Positions 45,977 through 57,520 are shown, counted from the first letter of the stretch. The stretch is 64,000 nucleotides of DNA from Protopterus annectens (GCF_019279795.1 NC_056738.1:405718745-405782744), one strand, 5' to 3'. The notes: generated by a model from the sequence alone, not told the origin. A program made the numbers and translations.

Positions 45977-46159
45977 ACCACAAAGGAAAGCTTTGCCACA
46001 TACTGGGTGTATAACTTGGACAAAGTTTGATTTGTAATTTATTCCAAGAAGGTGAAAGGCTGAGGTACCAGAATAAAACTTTGAAGTCCTATGGTCTGTG
46101 TGGCAAAGCTTTCCTTTGTGGTGTTTTTTGCTACTTTCTTTTTGGTGTTTTTTTTTACA
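45977..46159. mobile_element. 183-bp hairpin-forming insertion flanked by 15-bp direct repeats
   Basis: A perfect 24-bp inverted repeat lies at 45,977-46,000 and 46,099-46,122, separated by 98 bp that can pair further imperfectly (ttggacaaagttt with aaactttgaagtcc). The right arm is followed by a T-rich run. The whole is bracketed by agataatcaactgtt (45,962-45,976) and agataatcaagtgtt (46,160-46,174), 14 of 15 identical, like a target duplication. No similar copy was seen elsewhere in the window. Confidence 0.6.
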
Positions 46160-46174
46160 AGATAATCAAGTGTT

Positions 46175-46680
46175 CTATGATTATCTAGGCCTAAAAAGAG
46201 TTAATTTAAGGAGATTAAAAAAGCAAAATATATTAGGGTACATTTTTTGCTGAATTACTGAGTATGAAATTAATAGAGTTAACTCAAGTTCATTTTCTCA
46301 TTCTTCTGTACATATATTCTTTGCTTGATTGTTTAATAACCTGACTTTGATGTCTTAAGGTTGTTGTAAAAAAGAAAAAAAACTCTCAAAAAATTGTATC
46401 TACTTTGCAACCAACTCTCTGTAATAAGGCTATGTGATATTTTATATAAAAATGGTGACTTTTAATGTAATGTTTGAATACTGAAGAAGAGTTATCTCCC
46501 GAAAGCTTTTTTTTTTTGCTAATAAAATTTTCTGAGTTACGGTCATAACGTCTGATAGAATTAACTACAGGTGATCTGCTTTCATTTGTGTTAATAAATA
46601 AACTTGCATAGCTGGAAATTAAACCTATTCAAGCAGCAAAAACTGCAAAAAAACATACATAGTATGTAATTTTTTTCCTT
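46175..46680. other. Short AT-rich stretch, no gene
   Basis: Contains a ctgaagaagagttatctcc then cgaaagc-T-run motif (46,484-46,515), followed by aataaaat. It may be the 3' end of an unidentified repeat. Confidence 0.35.
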
Positions 46681-46682
46681 GT

Positions 46683-46770
46683 AAAGCTGCTCTTGGTGCT
46701 GGAAGATCAGAAGGCTGTGGGTTCGTTTCTCTCTCCAGGTGATAGGATTGCTTACACTGCAGTGCAGCAT

Positions 46771-46817
<47 letters not shown>

Positions 46818-47055
46818 AGGGGGTGCTGCACATCTCAATATGTCATTTTTCAGATGAAATGTTAAACTGAGGTCACAGCTGCTTGAGTTGGTGGTAGCTC
46901 TAGTAGATGTAAAAGATCCCATGGCAACTACTGAAAAGTAGAGAAGTTTTCCAATGCCTTGGCCAAATTTCTCCTAGTACTATAAATACTTCAGGTCTCT
47001 CCTGAAGAGAGGCTACTAGCCTACTACAACTAACTGGATCAACAAAGGATAAATG
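46683..47055 (+). mobile_element. V-SINE-like element, plus orientation
   Basis: B box gtgggttcgtttc (about 46,718), cactgcagtgcagcat, a (TG)n expansion (46,777-46,815), catttttcagatgaaatgtt, gagttggtggtagctc, aaaagatcccatggcaac, ccttggccaaatttctccta, tactataaatac, tctcctgaagagaggctac, actggatcaacaaaggataa. This is the same order as the minus-strand copy at 7,500-7,850. Ends in a tatact/gatag-repeat tail. Confidence 0.75.
46777..46815 (+). repeat. (TG)n microsatellite inside the V-SINE
   Basis: About 19 uninterrupted TG units, at the position where the copy at 7.5 kb has a homopolymer C/G run. Confidence 0.95.
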
Positions 47056-47487
47056 GATATACTGATAGAGAGACAGATAGACAGATAGAATGCAAAATGC
47101 CAAATGTGAAAATTTATACAAAACTGGCACTCAGCAAAAAATTGAAACATGAAAAGATTGTAGAAAATACATAGTGTACTTTAATAAAAATGCAGCAGGG
47201 CTTTGAAAAAAAAACAGTTTCAGAGGTGCACACAGACATAGACATACACACAGTAGAGCTTAGAGTTACTTAGATTTTACTATTCAGTTTTACAAGTTGA
47301 ATGTGTATTCATTTTTACTACATATATTTATATAGAAAGTAATTACTGTTTATTCATTTATACATGTTATATTTAGATAAATGGGTAAATTATAACTGGT
47401 AGCATTCACCCTCTGATGACAGATACGGCTAACTCAAATGTTTTAAAGGGTTCTTTTATTAACTGTAAAAAGTGCCCTTATATAAAC

Positions 47488-48117
47488 GGGTCTACTTTAT
47501 TTAAACGAAAGCGGAATCCATCAAATATGAATCCATCGACAATAAACAGCGAAATGCGACAATGTTGAACACGCAAAACCGCAAAATTTAAACATCAAAA
47601 CCGCAATAGTCGGCCAACCCCACCGCCCGTAACATACTACCTACGCAAACACAACAACAAAAAACACATACAGACACTAACCAAAACCCTACTACTAACC
47701 CTAAATTAAAGCACCAAAACCCCACTTGTAACCCTACACTAAACCCCACATACACAACTATCTATGCACTACCCTTAACTCCTCCCTAACCCTAAGGTCC
47801 ATAACTACTGCACACTTACCCTACAGAACTATACCTACACAAAGTAAATATTCCACACACATACACTTAACAAAACCCTACACTAAACCTTACATACATT
47901 ACCTATCTATGCACTTACCTTAACCCGCACCCTAACCCTAAGGTCCATAACTATCGCACACTTACCTTACGGAGCTATACCGCAGATGGGCCAACTATGA
48001 CAATTCAACAGTTCCGATTTCGCTATTTAGTGCATTTGACATTTCCGTGTTTTGCTGTTTATGTGTCGATGGATTCATATTCGACGGATTCCACTTTCGT
48101 TTAATTAAAGTAGACCC
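47488..48117. mobile_element. 630-bp inverted-repeat DNA element (MITE-like) with 8-bp target duplication
   Basis: Terminal inverted repeats of about 65 bp start GGGTCTACTTTAWTTAAACG and include gaatccatcgac-type sequence on both sides. A perfect ATATAAAC duplication flanks it (47,480-47,487 and 48,118-48,125). The interior is C/A-rich on the plus strand, with ccctaaccctaag and ccctacactaaacc words, and holds two direct subrepeats of about 142 bp (from about 47,731 and 47,873). No coding capacity. An 8-bp duplication fits hAT, P or Merlin-type transposition; the family was not identified. Confidence 0.85.
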
Positions 48118-48125
48118 ATATAAAC

Positions 48126-48930
48126 ACCATGTTTAGGCTTTTAGAAGGTTGAAAATGGGGAAGATATGAAAGCTAGAAATGGGTGGAGATCAGTAGATTA
48201 TGCTAAATTTAAGAAAGGGAAAATAAATGGTCATTACAAGAGACTCATAAGGTTAATAAGTTACAGGGTAGCACAATAACACTGATTGGATACTTTAATA
48301 CATATGTAATCTTTAAATAAATCATACCAGTTGTTCATAAACTACTAATGGGAGGGGGGTAGATGCGGGGGAGAAAGGAGGCAGAAGAGAGGTTAAAAAC
48401 AAATATAAACTTAAATTTGAAATATTTATTCTTTACAATATGCCTCACTAATATAATTCTACACTACAGAAATAGATAGCCACTCTTCATTCACAATATA
48501 TGATATAATCAAAAAGGTAATCTCAGTGTAAATAAAGATTTTGGTTTTCACATGATGTTTTTCATGTATTAGGAATAGATGTATCACAAATTAGAGAACT
48601 CACTTAGATTAATCAATACAGAGAGCTTCATGACATCTTGTTAATAATCAGTTTATAACAACTATTTTATATACTTAACTATGTATAATACTATATATTT
48701 AACTATATGTTAGTAGACAATATATCCAATATAATATACATCAGCAAAGAGGTATTGAATTATATTTAAACTGTATAATCAATCAATTAAAGGCAGAAGC
48801 ATTTTGATGGATGCTAACTAGAGGTCGGAGATTTGAGAAAGGTGGTTTTGATGACATGTTCATCAAACCAGGAATTTAATATTCCATGTTTAGAGTTGTA
48901 TATAGTTTCAAATGTTTTATTAGTTATGTT
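48126..48930. other. AT-rich stretch upstream of the L1-like ORF2
   Basis: Possibly the tail of a missing ORF1 or 5' region, but no coiled-coil or RRM motifs are legible. No other feature seen. Confidence 0.35.
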
Positions 48931-48984
48931 TAGTTTTAAATATCTGCCCATATCAAAGTCTAAGAAACATAAATGTACTTTCAA

Positions 48985-49850
48985 AAATGTTCTCTTATAA
49001 ATGTTTATCTCTAAATGTTAATGGCCTTAATAATCCCATAAAAAGGGGACGCCTAACTAAATATTTGAAAATTAATAAAGTAGATATAGCTTTTCTACAA
49101 GAAAGTCATATAATAAAAAAGACCTAGATAGAATGTATTTTAATGGCTACACTACACTTGTAGAATCTCATTTTCAGACCAAAAGAAGTGGCACTATGAT
49201 ATTATGGAGAAAAACATTGCCGATACCTAAAATTATAGATATATATTCAGACAAGAATGGTATGTTATGCTTAGTAGTTTTAGAGATAAATAAAAGATAT
49301 ATAACATTAGCCAATACATATTGGATACCTGATGTTGGTGCAGAAACAACGAATAAATACTTAGAATTAATATCTGTTAAATCATAGATTCATAGATTCA
49401 TAGATTAGTACTAGGCTAACTGCCCTTGCGAGCACTTTTAAGCCTAGCCAATTATCCCTTGTGAGATTCAAACCCTGTACCTTGTGTTTGTAAGGCAAAC
49501 ACCTTAACCATTAGGCCACCCTCCCAACGAAGAAATTTTACATGCAGGTGACTTCAATTGTATTCCCTCTATAAATGATACCACTAAAATGATAATTTTA
49601 GAATGTCTACCCCAGCTAAAAATCTAAAGAACTTCATTAACTCCTTAAATCTTAGAGACATATATGAAATAAAAGAACCAGAATCATTAAAATATGTGCA
49701 CTATTCATATAGATATGGAACACAAACAAATACTGATAAAGTGCTAGTCACCAATAATTTAATTTCTAAACCTTATGAGGTTTTGATTAGCTCTTGTCCA
49801 TTGTCTGATCACAGTGCTCTTTCATTCAAATTTAACATCACACCAAAAGA
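48985..49850 (+). pseudogene. L1-like endonuclease domain, split by a SINE
   Basis: APE-type endonuclease that would nick target DNA for priming. It has N-terminal NVNGL, the QE-H motif, YWIPDVG, then the SINE at 49,384-49,528, then GDFNC and SDHSAL. All catalytic motifs are legible but lie in three different frames. Confidence 0.75.
49384..49528 (-). mobile_element. tRNA-derived SINE with CR1-like octamer tail (SINE-B)
   Basis: Minus strand: head gtggcctaatggttaaggtg (A-box-like), B box gggtttgaatctcac, short body, then ttagcctagtac and an 8-bp repeat tail (ctatgaat)n. The agcctagtac motif and octamer tail also end the CR1-like LINE copies at 14,353 and 18,982. It interrupts the L1-like endonuclease. 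No convincing target duplication was seen. Confidence 0.8.
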
Positions 49851-50499
49851 ATTGATAGCTTGGCAAAGACTACCTGCATACATTATTAAACTCATTGGGT
49901 TTAAAAAATGGTTTATAAATGAGATAAAACAATTTCTTACTATTAATGATAACAACGAGGTTTCTAAGACCATTGTCTGGGATTCATCAAAATCTTACCT
50001 ATATGATAAAATCAAAAATTGGTATTTAAATGAAAGGAAACAATGAGATGATGAGTTAATAAAAATACAATCAAAAATTGATACCTAAAAAAGAATTTAA
50101 ACACCAAAGACAAACACAAACTCTGAACTAAAACTATTAAATACAAAGTATATAGAAATATTGAACCACAAAGTAGCAATAAATTTAGAGAGAGTTAAAC
50201 TACAATCTTACTCAGTGAATCCTAAAAACATGCATAGATTAGCAGTTAAATAAAAAAAAATAACAAACATCAATCACATTAAAGAAATTATAGATAACTC
50301 AGGTAGTATGTGACAGATTTAAAATAAATCCTGGAAATATTTAGAGCACACCATGAAACAATATACAATACTTATTTAGATTCTAGTAATAATGTCCTAA
50401 AAGAGACATTTTTGAAAGAAATTATCAACAAAAAGGTAACAAATGAACAAAATACCAAATTACTCAAACCAATATCATTAAAGGAACTTAAGGAAAGTA

Positions 50500-51370
50500 T
50501 TCAAAACCTTAAAAACAACAAAACTCCAGGAATAGTGGAATTATAGGAGAAATCTATAAACTACTCCCAGATGATACCTTAAAAATTCTAGTAGCAGCTT
50601 TTGAGGAATTCAGAAAGAATGAAAAAGTTTTCCCCACATGGAAATATGGCATTATCTCCCCATTCTAAAACATGATAAAGATCCCAAATTAGTAACATCC
50701 TATCATCCTATTTCACTATTGAATGTACATTATAAAATTTTCACTTCAATTCTTGCAAAAAGACTAAATCAATTCACGCCAAAATTAGTAGAAGATGACC
50801 AAGCAGGCTTCATTTTAAACAGGAAAGTTCAAGATAATGTCATCAGACTTCTACCTTTAATAGATTTTGCAAATAAGAGAAAGAAATAATTCATTATCAG
50901 CTTAGATCTGGACAAAGCTTTTGACTCTATAATTTGGTCATATTTATTCAAAGTTTTAGAAACATTTAATTTTCCCCCTGATTTTATAAAACTATTAAAT
51001 AGCCTATATGAGAACTCGTTACCTTATATCAAAATTAGAGCCTTCTTATCAGGACAAATCAAAATACTAAAAGGAACTAAACAAGGTTGCCCATTGTCAC
51101 CTTTGTTATTTGCCTTATCAGTGGAACCATTAGCCAATTACATAAGGACTAACACTAATATAATCAGTTTTTCTATTAATTCAAACTATAGTTCTAAAAT
51201 ATAACTCTTTGCTAATGACATTTTGTTAACTATTGGAAATATATATTCTTCAATAGATCATATTATAAAATCCCTAAGAAATTTTGAAGAAATTCTAGGT
51301 CTAAAATTTAACAACAACAAAACTGAAACTATATTATTAAATAAAAAAATGAGTACTGTTCTGGAAAAAA
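50500..51370 (+). pseudogene. L1-like reverse transcriptase domain
   Basis: Contains the RT blocks in order, with the first catalytic Asp intact (DLDKAFDS). The second catalytic box is changed from FADD to FAND at about 51,209-51,220, just after an in-frame stop. A stop at 50,887 follows the GF-x-N-x-R block. Confidence 0.85.
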
Positions 51371-53060
51371 CATAATAATTTTAACTAGAAAAACGATACT
51401 TTTAAATATCTAGGAATATATATAAAAACAAATGTGAAAGACACTATACAAACAAATTACAAAAACCTAATAACCATGGTCAAAGAGTATTTAAACAAAT
51501 GGAATAAAATGTTCTGTACTATGGAAGATAGATTATCAGTAATAAAAATGTTCATTCTACTAAAAATCCTATTCTTATTTTAAACCAAAATTGCCTGCCC
51601 TTGTAAAAAATTAATAAAACAGCTTAACTCCCTTCTTATCAAATTCTTATGGTTTCCACAAAAACCAAGAATAGGATATGGCTAGCACTGTAGAGATTGG
51701 GAAAAGGGTCGAATTGCATTCCCAAATCTAGAACTTTACACTGAATCAGCTATACTTAATATAATGAGTCAGTGGCTAAGTCATAAATACATATCAAACT
51801 GGAAGAACTTGCATAAAGCTATTTTACTTTCTAATATTGATGAAACAATAAATAATGACCTTTTACAGAAAACAATGAGATGTTTCTAGTTGTAAAGGAT
51901 ATAGTTTATAAAGAAAATAAAAATGAAAGATTCCCCCCTTTTAACTACATACTAAAAAATTTTAAAAAGATAATGAACAGAAATTACATAAGAAATTTTC
52001 TATTCTTAATGTTTCCGATAGCACTTACAAATAAATGTCTAGACTCATTCAATATGAAGAAAATAATGAAGATGAAGGAAAATGGTCTAACATTTTGGCA
52101 TCATTTCCTTGGTACTAACAATATTTATGAAGCAAACAGCCTCATAGCCAAATATGACAAAAATCAAAACAACTTGTTAAACATATAAACATTTAGGGAG
52201 CACTTAGTTAATGAACTTAAAATAAATCAAGTGACTAATATTTCTTCACAACCAAAGATAATCTCTCTCTTTTGTGAAATGAATATAAGTTATGATGAGG
52301 GATTTTTATTATCTAAGATATACAAAACACTAAGAGCAGATTTGCAAATACCAGAAGTCTCTTTATGGAGTTATGTAGAAAAAACAAATAAATCTATTTT
52401 TTCAGACAATGATAAAATCTTAATGCTCAAATCAGTCAACAACACAACATCATCTCCTTTTTGGAAAAAATTTGCATAGAAATTTATTAATAGGAGTTAC
52501 TTTACCCCACACAAAATAGCTTTACTATCAAGAAACAGTAGTCATAAATGTTGGAGGTGTGATAAAACATTATGTGCAGACTGGGCACATATCTTCCTTG
52601 AATGTAAAACTGTCATTCCCCTTTGGCAGGAGTTTAATAACTTTCCAAGGGCATTGTGGTCAGACAAATGTGAAATCTCGGACTCATTGTTATCACTTAA
52701 TGCACCAATACCAGTACATATCCCAAAGACACAAGTGCATCTTCTCTGGTCTCTTGTAATTGCAAGAAAAATCATTACATCAAATTGGAAGAGTAAAAAC
52801 ATCCTCTCATTTACTGAGTTTATCTTACTGGCCAGTACTGTATGTAACAGAGAAATATTAACCCTTGCTTCAAGAATGACAAAAGTAACACATAAACAAT
52901 TATCTTGGATGAAACTTAAAAATTATTAGACAAAATGCAGTTATACCAATGAAAGTATGCAAATGTTATGGGCATTGTATATAGTTCTGTTTTATGTTAA
53001 ATTGTTCAAATGATGTAGAAATTTCTTGTATTTTGTGAAAATTAAAAAAGTGTTTAAAAA

Positions 53061-53760
53061 TGAAATGGGTGGAGAGACAGAAGAAAAATTATACACAAAA
53101 GGAATACATTAAAAGGATAATGGAGGGCACTATGTTTTTTGTGGGGAAAGACCTCCCCCCCCATTTCACAAGTTTTTTTAAGATGGAATTTAGGAAAGAG
53201 TAAGAGTAGAGGATGTAGGGAAGAGTGAAGGACGTGGCAAACAAAACTGACAGGAACACCATGGTGGGCTGACATTGATGAGGCCAATACATACAGATGG
53301 CAGACAGATACAAAAGGGAGGGTGAGGAGGTGTGGAAAACAGTTATCACCCCAGCCTGCAGGACCTCAGTTATCTCCCTTTCCTTATGGAACTGGAGGGG
53401 GGCCCTGATATGTGGGGGGTGGAGGCCCCTAGTGGCTTGAGAGTCAGCAGTGACTCTTGCTTCCATTAGAGGAAAGAATGTAAGGGCTACAGGCACCTCT
53501 CCACCACCCTTTCAAATGCTGCTTCATCCTGGCACTGTAGCTCATGGTGTCCATAGCTTAACATTCTGCTGTGCACAGATTAGGGCCAAAGGGGGTGGAT
53601 TCACCACTCCAGTCATGTGAAGACATCCCAAGGCAAAAGGGGGGTCATAGACATTCCCTCATATGGGAAGCATGGGGCTAAGCTGCCCCTGAGCCCTCTG
53701 GACCTATAGAAAAATCAACACAAAAGGGAGACAAAGAAAAAAGAAATGAGAGTGAAGAGG
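53061..53760. other. GC-richer block of unknown origin
   Basis: Stands out from the AT-rich surroundings: G-rich on plus (gggggccctga, gtggggggtgg, ccccccccc near 53,153). A minus-strand frame of 135 codons (53,496-53,089) spans part of it, but its sequence matches no domain I know and it ends in hydrophobic stretches. It could be a retroelement 5' region or part of a DNA transposon. No terminal repeats identified. Confidence 0.35.
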
Positions 53761-54026
53761 CAAGAATTTGACTCATAAGTGCTTTAAAAATATTGCCTTT
53801 AATATGATTAAGTAACATTAAACATTTAATTATTTACTCAGAAATTGCTGTTACAGCATTTTGAGAAATACAAAGGGAAGGCACCACTTAGTGACTGATA
53901 TGACATAAGAATCATTATTAACAACTGCTTTACTGCTTTATGGATTAATGTAGCACTGGAAACAGGCACTATTACCATCTCACTGACAATTATATTTTCA
54001 TTGCAGATGGAGGTACTATTGATATA
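53761..54026. other. AT-rich spacer
   Basis: No feature recognised. Confidence 0.4.
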
Positions 54027-54345
54027 CATACTTTTCAACTGTCCAGAGTTTTGCAGAATGTCCAGAATTTTGCCTCATATTTTTGGTCTGCTCCTCATAA
54101 AATTTTGTTTTTCTGGCCAATCTTTTGGCAAATCATCGAGGATTAAAGTCAGAAAATATTGACAGACATCTCAGTTTCAGAGTTCATACCCTTCAAGAAA
54201 TCTATGCTAATGCAAAACTTGTTATTCTATCAAATTTCTACATTTGTAAGAGCAGATTTTAAAAATTGTCCATATTTTTAGGCCTTTGTCCCCCATTATT
54301 TATGGCTTTGTCCAGATTTCTTGCTCTAAGAAGTTGAGAGGTATG
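54027..54345 (+). mobile_element. 319-bp CATAC-family DNA element (copy 2)
   Basis: Begins catacttttcaactgtcc and ends gttgagaggtatg (imperfect inverted repeats). Flanked by ttgatata / ttgataaa, 7 of 8 identical. Interior matches 59,992-60,310 and the reverse of 8,380-8,700 (ttgcctcatatttttggt, tttggcaaatc, gtcccccattat, ctttgtccagatttctt). Confidence 0.85.
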
Positions 54346-54950
54346 TTGATAAACAATGCATTTTCTTGCACTTCAGTAGTTCAGAGTAATACACTGACAT
54401 TCATTTCTCTGACTTTGTTATACTGGTTGTGGACTGATGGTCTTACTGTGATCTTTCAGAAAGGAACTTGGTATTGCTTCAATGAATGGAACTTTTTAAG
54501 GGGATTTTTTTATATAATGCTCCATGTTTCATACTTATTAGTGCTCTGCACAATTCTTGCAGCTCCTCTCTTGTGAGGGTTTCTATATTATCTCCTCTTC
54601 TGCTGTGGCAATATGAAAAAAACAAAGAAAAGTGGAAAGTTGCTTACTCCTCATTTCTTGTGCATCATGGCTGAAAACAAAAAATACAGCTTCTATCAGA
54701 TTATCATTTTACTGACAACAACTCATTTCCACCCCTTATGTTTTGAAGCAGTCCACTGTCCATCCCTGATGAAAAGCAGCATGTTACAGTGTAAATGTGT
54801 GATGGAGCCTGTTGAATTATTTATTGCAAAACTATATATGTGTATGTTTTTTTTTCCATGAGCACTAGGATGTGTAACTTTAATAAATTGTTACAACCAG
54901 TACTGAGCACTTCTGAGTTGATACATTCATAGGTACCAGACTGTCAGTGG
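54346..54950. other. AT-rich stretch, no gene
   Basis: Short frames only; no recognised motif. Confidence 0.4.

Positions 54951-54952
<2 letters not shown>

Positions 54953-55019
<67 letters not shown>
54953..55019 (+). repeat. (TG)n microsatellite
   Basis: About 33 uninterrupted GT units. Open frames over it on both strands are artefacts of the repeat. Confidence 0.97.
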
Positions 55020-55020
<1 letters not shown>

Positions 55021-55385
55021 TATACTGATCTCCTTCAGAAGCTTATGCTGCCATGGCAACATCAGCAGACAAGCCACTTTCAGGAAGGAGGCATTCCTCC
55101 AAGGGTTGCTAACTTTACAAACAATTTCAAGTGACTAGCTGCAATAAAATATTTACATCAGTGTTTAGTTGTGTGTATGTGACTCTTACCACTAATATGG
55201 TATGGTATGGTAAGTAATTCTTTAATTTTGTGTGTTATTTAGGATGTCTAAAGCACTGCAGTTTGCAATAATGGAATCATATTCAATATTATACAGTGCA
55301 GCCAATGTATGTAAGTCCACACCTTCATCCCTCTTTGGGTGTGATGCATGGGCCTATTTTGCCATTTTTGGAGTATAGGAAACAC

Positions 55386-55549
55386 GTCCTTCCATTCACT
55401 GGCTGCAATATTCCTAACATCTGGGATTCACTGCTTAGGGTAGTACAATGTCCAGCCAGTATACAAAAGCCTTTGGTTGTTTTACGTTATGCCGTATGTC
55501 ACATGTATACTCCTCGTGTAGAGAAGGGCATAAAGGTGATTGTCTGGAC
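55386..55549 (+). repeat. DIRS left inverted terminal repeat
   Basis: gtccttccattcactggctg...aaggtgattgtctggaca; its reverse complement matches 60,955-61,114, including the shared aaccaaaggcttttgtatac and tctacacgaggag phrases. Confidence 0.9.
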
Positions 55550-55706
55550 ATAGCATCCTCAGAACTTCTTTGCTGCCATTCTGAATGCATCTCTTGATCA
55601 TTGGTCTGAACACCTACATACTGTTTTCTGGCTTCTGAGCCTTTGCAGTTAAGTACCCTAACTGGGGTTTTGTTTTTTCTATTGTTCTGGTTGCTTCTGG
55701 AGGTTC

Positions 55707-57520
55707 ATGTCATCCAGGAAGGGTAAATGCCAGTGTGGGAGACAGATTCCTCATAAAGACCACCATGAACAGTGTTTATTTTGCTTAGGCACCTCTCACA
55801 ACCATACAACCTGCTGTGTCAGGATTTCATACCGAAGACTGTGTGTATGTAGTAGGCTTTCTTCCCTTGCTTTGTATGTGGAGAACTGGCGACTTAAGCT
55901 TCTCGCTAAAGATATTATGGAAGGAGGTTCTCTCCCGGAGTGTCAGCTGTCAAGGAAGAAGGTTAAGAAACCAAGACTGGAATCTTCCGCTGTCCAGATG
56001 TTTCTCCTGAGGTAAGTGAGAACCTGTAGGTTCACCTTGCTTTGTTGTCAGATTCCTCTGCTGTGACTGGGTTGGAGGCCGGTTGGGATCTGGCTTTCAG
56101 CACGTCCGATGAGGCTTAGCAGACGTCCATTTTAGGCATTCAGGGGAACCACAGTTGATTATTTCTGAGGGGCCTAGGAGTGCTCCTCAGATTTTCATTA
56201 GGAAAAAGTCCCTACTACTGTTACTGAACATTACTGAATGCCGTCCTGGGTCAGAACCTTCTAAGTTTTCCAGGACAGATGTTCCATTAAAAAAAAACAA
56301 AAAAAAAATGAAACCCGTGTCTCCTACCCCTAGGGATCCACAGAATGAGTGGAAAGCCTTCACTCAGGGTTTGTTTAATGCTTTGATGGCACTGAAACCT
56401 CTTCAGGGGGTCTCTGTTCCAGGTCCTCTACTCCACTTAAAAGACCCCAGGAACAGGATTCCTCTGAGAAGGAGATGGATTCTGATGAGGAATCCCTTCC
56501 TTACTCTTCCCACATTCCTTCTCCTTTGGACTATGGGTCTGAGGAAGAGGGATCTAACAGTCCTGAAACTCCCTTTTGTAGAAATTTCGTTTGGGGACAC
56601 AATCTCCACGATGATGGAGTTTTTAATTGAGATTGTGCTCAGGTCTCTGAAATCCATAAGAGGTACTATGAGTTGCTGCAGATCGAAATTTCTGAAACCT
56701 TCTGCTATTCTGCCTGTTTTGGTTGCTTTGTTGGGTGCATTTTCTCTGCCCCCTGCTCCCAAGAAGCTTGATAGGTTTTATAGGGTACCTCAGGACTGTA
56801 GCTTTTTGTGCAAGTGTCTACTGGTACCTCAGGACTGTAACTTTTTGTGCAAGTGTCCTGCTGCTGACCCCTCAGTGGTGTCTGTAGTCTCTGATAAGCC
56901 CTCTCAGTTGCTTCCTTTGCCCAGGTTACTGCCTTATGATAAACACAGCAGAACCATGGAAAGGCTAGGTAAGAAGGTTTATATCTCAGCTACCTTGGCT
57001 TTTAGGGCTATTATCAGACCTACATATCCAGGTATGTGTTGGCTCTCCTTTCTCAGGCTTGACATGTTATGTTTGATCTCCCAGGCTCTGTGGGTAAAAC
57101 TCCTGCTCTTTTCCTGTTAGGGACTTCCTCACAGGTTGTTTGTCATTCCATCAAGTGTAGTTATGATGCAGCAGATGCCTCTTCTAGGGCTGCTGCTTTT
57201 GGTTCAGTGTTAGGAGGTATTCTTGACTTCAGCTTCAACCATTGCTTGATGATATCAAGGCTAAGTTGATGGATGCCTCTCTTGATAATAAACACTTGTG
57301 TGGGGAAGCTGCTGCTGGTTTAAGTCCCTTCAGAATAAAGAGGAAGGCCTTACAGGAACTCAAACATGTCTCGGTCTCTGCTGTTCTTAAATTACAGAGA
57401 AACTACCCCAATAAGCCAGCCTTGTTCGCAGTCAATCAAAGAGTGGCAAGCGGGCTCCTCCTGCCAAGGCTACTCAGACTTCTAGGACCCGGACGTATTC
57501 CTTTCCAGATAATCCAGGTG
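55707..57520 (+). pseudogene. DIRS ORF1 (gag-like) pseudogene
   Basis: Starts MSSRKGKCQCGRQIPHKD with a Cys/His cluster (CQC-x8-HH-x2-C-x2-CLG-x2-H) typical of DIRS gag. An acidic stretch follows near 56,470-56,560 (DSDEESLPYSSHIP, YGSEEEGSN in shifted frame). Then LGKKVYISATLAFRAI, SRYVLALLSQA and DAADASSRAAAFG, conserved in the DIRS capsid-like region. A 39-bp unit is duplicated in frame at about 56,785-56,862. An A-rich slippage-prone tract (56,288-56,309) precedes one frame. Frames change at least four times. Confidence 0.75.

Larger units (their letters stand above)
48960..53060 (+). mobile_element. L1/Tx1-type LINE ORF2 and 3' UTR, plus strand, decayed
   Basis: A nearly full-length ORF2 can be followed through frameshifts. 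Endonuclease: FISLNVNGLNNPIKR, VDIAFLQESHI (catalytic Glu), HAGDFNCIPS (DxN) and LSDHSAL. Linker: LLKPISLKELKESIQNLKNNK. RT: HPISLLNVHYKIF, DQAGFILNRKVQDN, ISLDLDKAFDSI (catalytic Asp), KGTKQGCPLSPLLFAL and LFANDILL. C-terminus with a zinc-knuckle-like CWRCDKTLC-x4-H-x4-C near 52,550-52,606. A short AT-rich 3' UTR ends near 53,060. ORF1 is absent or unreadable. At least six frame breaks and stops. A SINE interrupts the endonuclease. Confidence 0.85.

Noticed and set aside
47640..47990. ccctaa-rich stretch as an interstitial telomeric repeat
   Set aside because: Units are irregular and lie entirely inside a 630-bp element with inverted ends and an 8-bp target duplication.
54880..55138. Frames with long Cys-Val or His-Thr runs
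   Set aside because: Translation of a (TG)n microsatellite; the same applies to frames at 12,361-12,546, 46,591-46,833 and 63,543-63,843.
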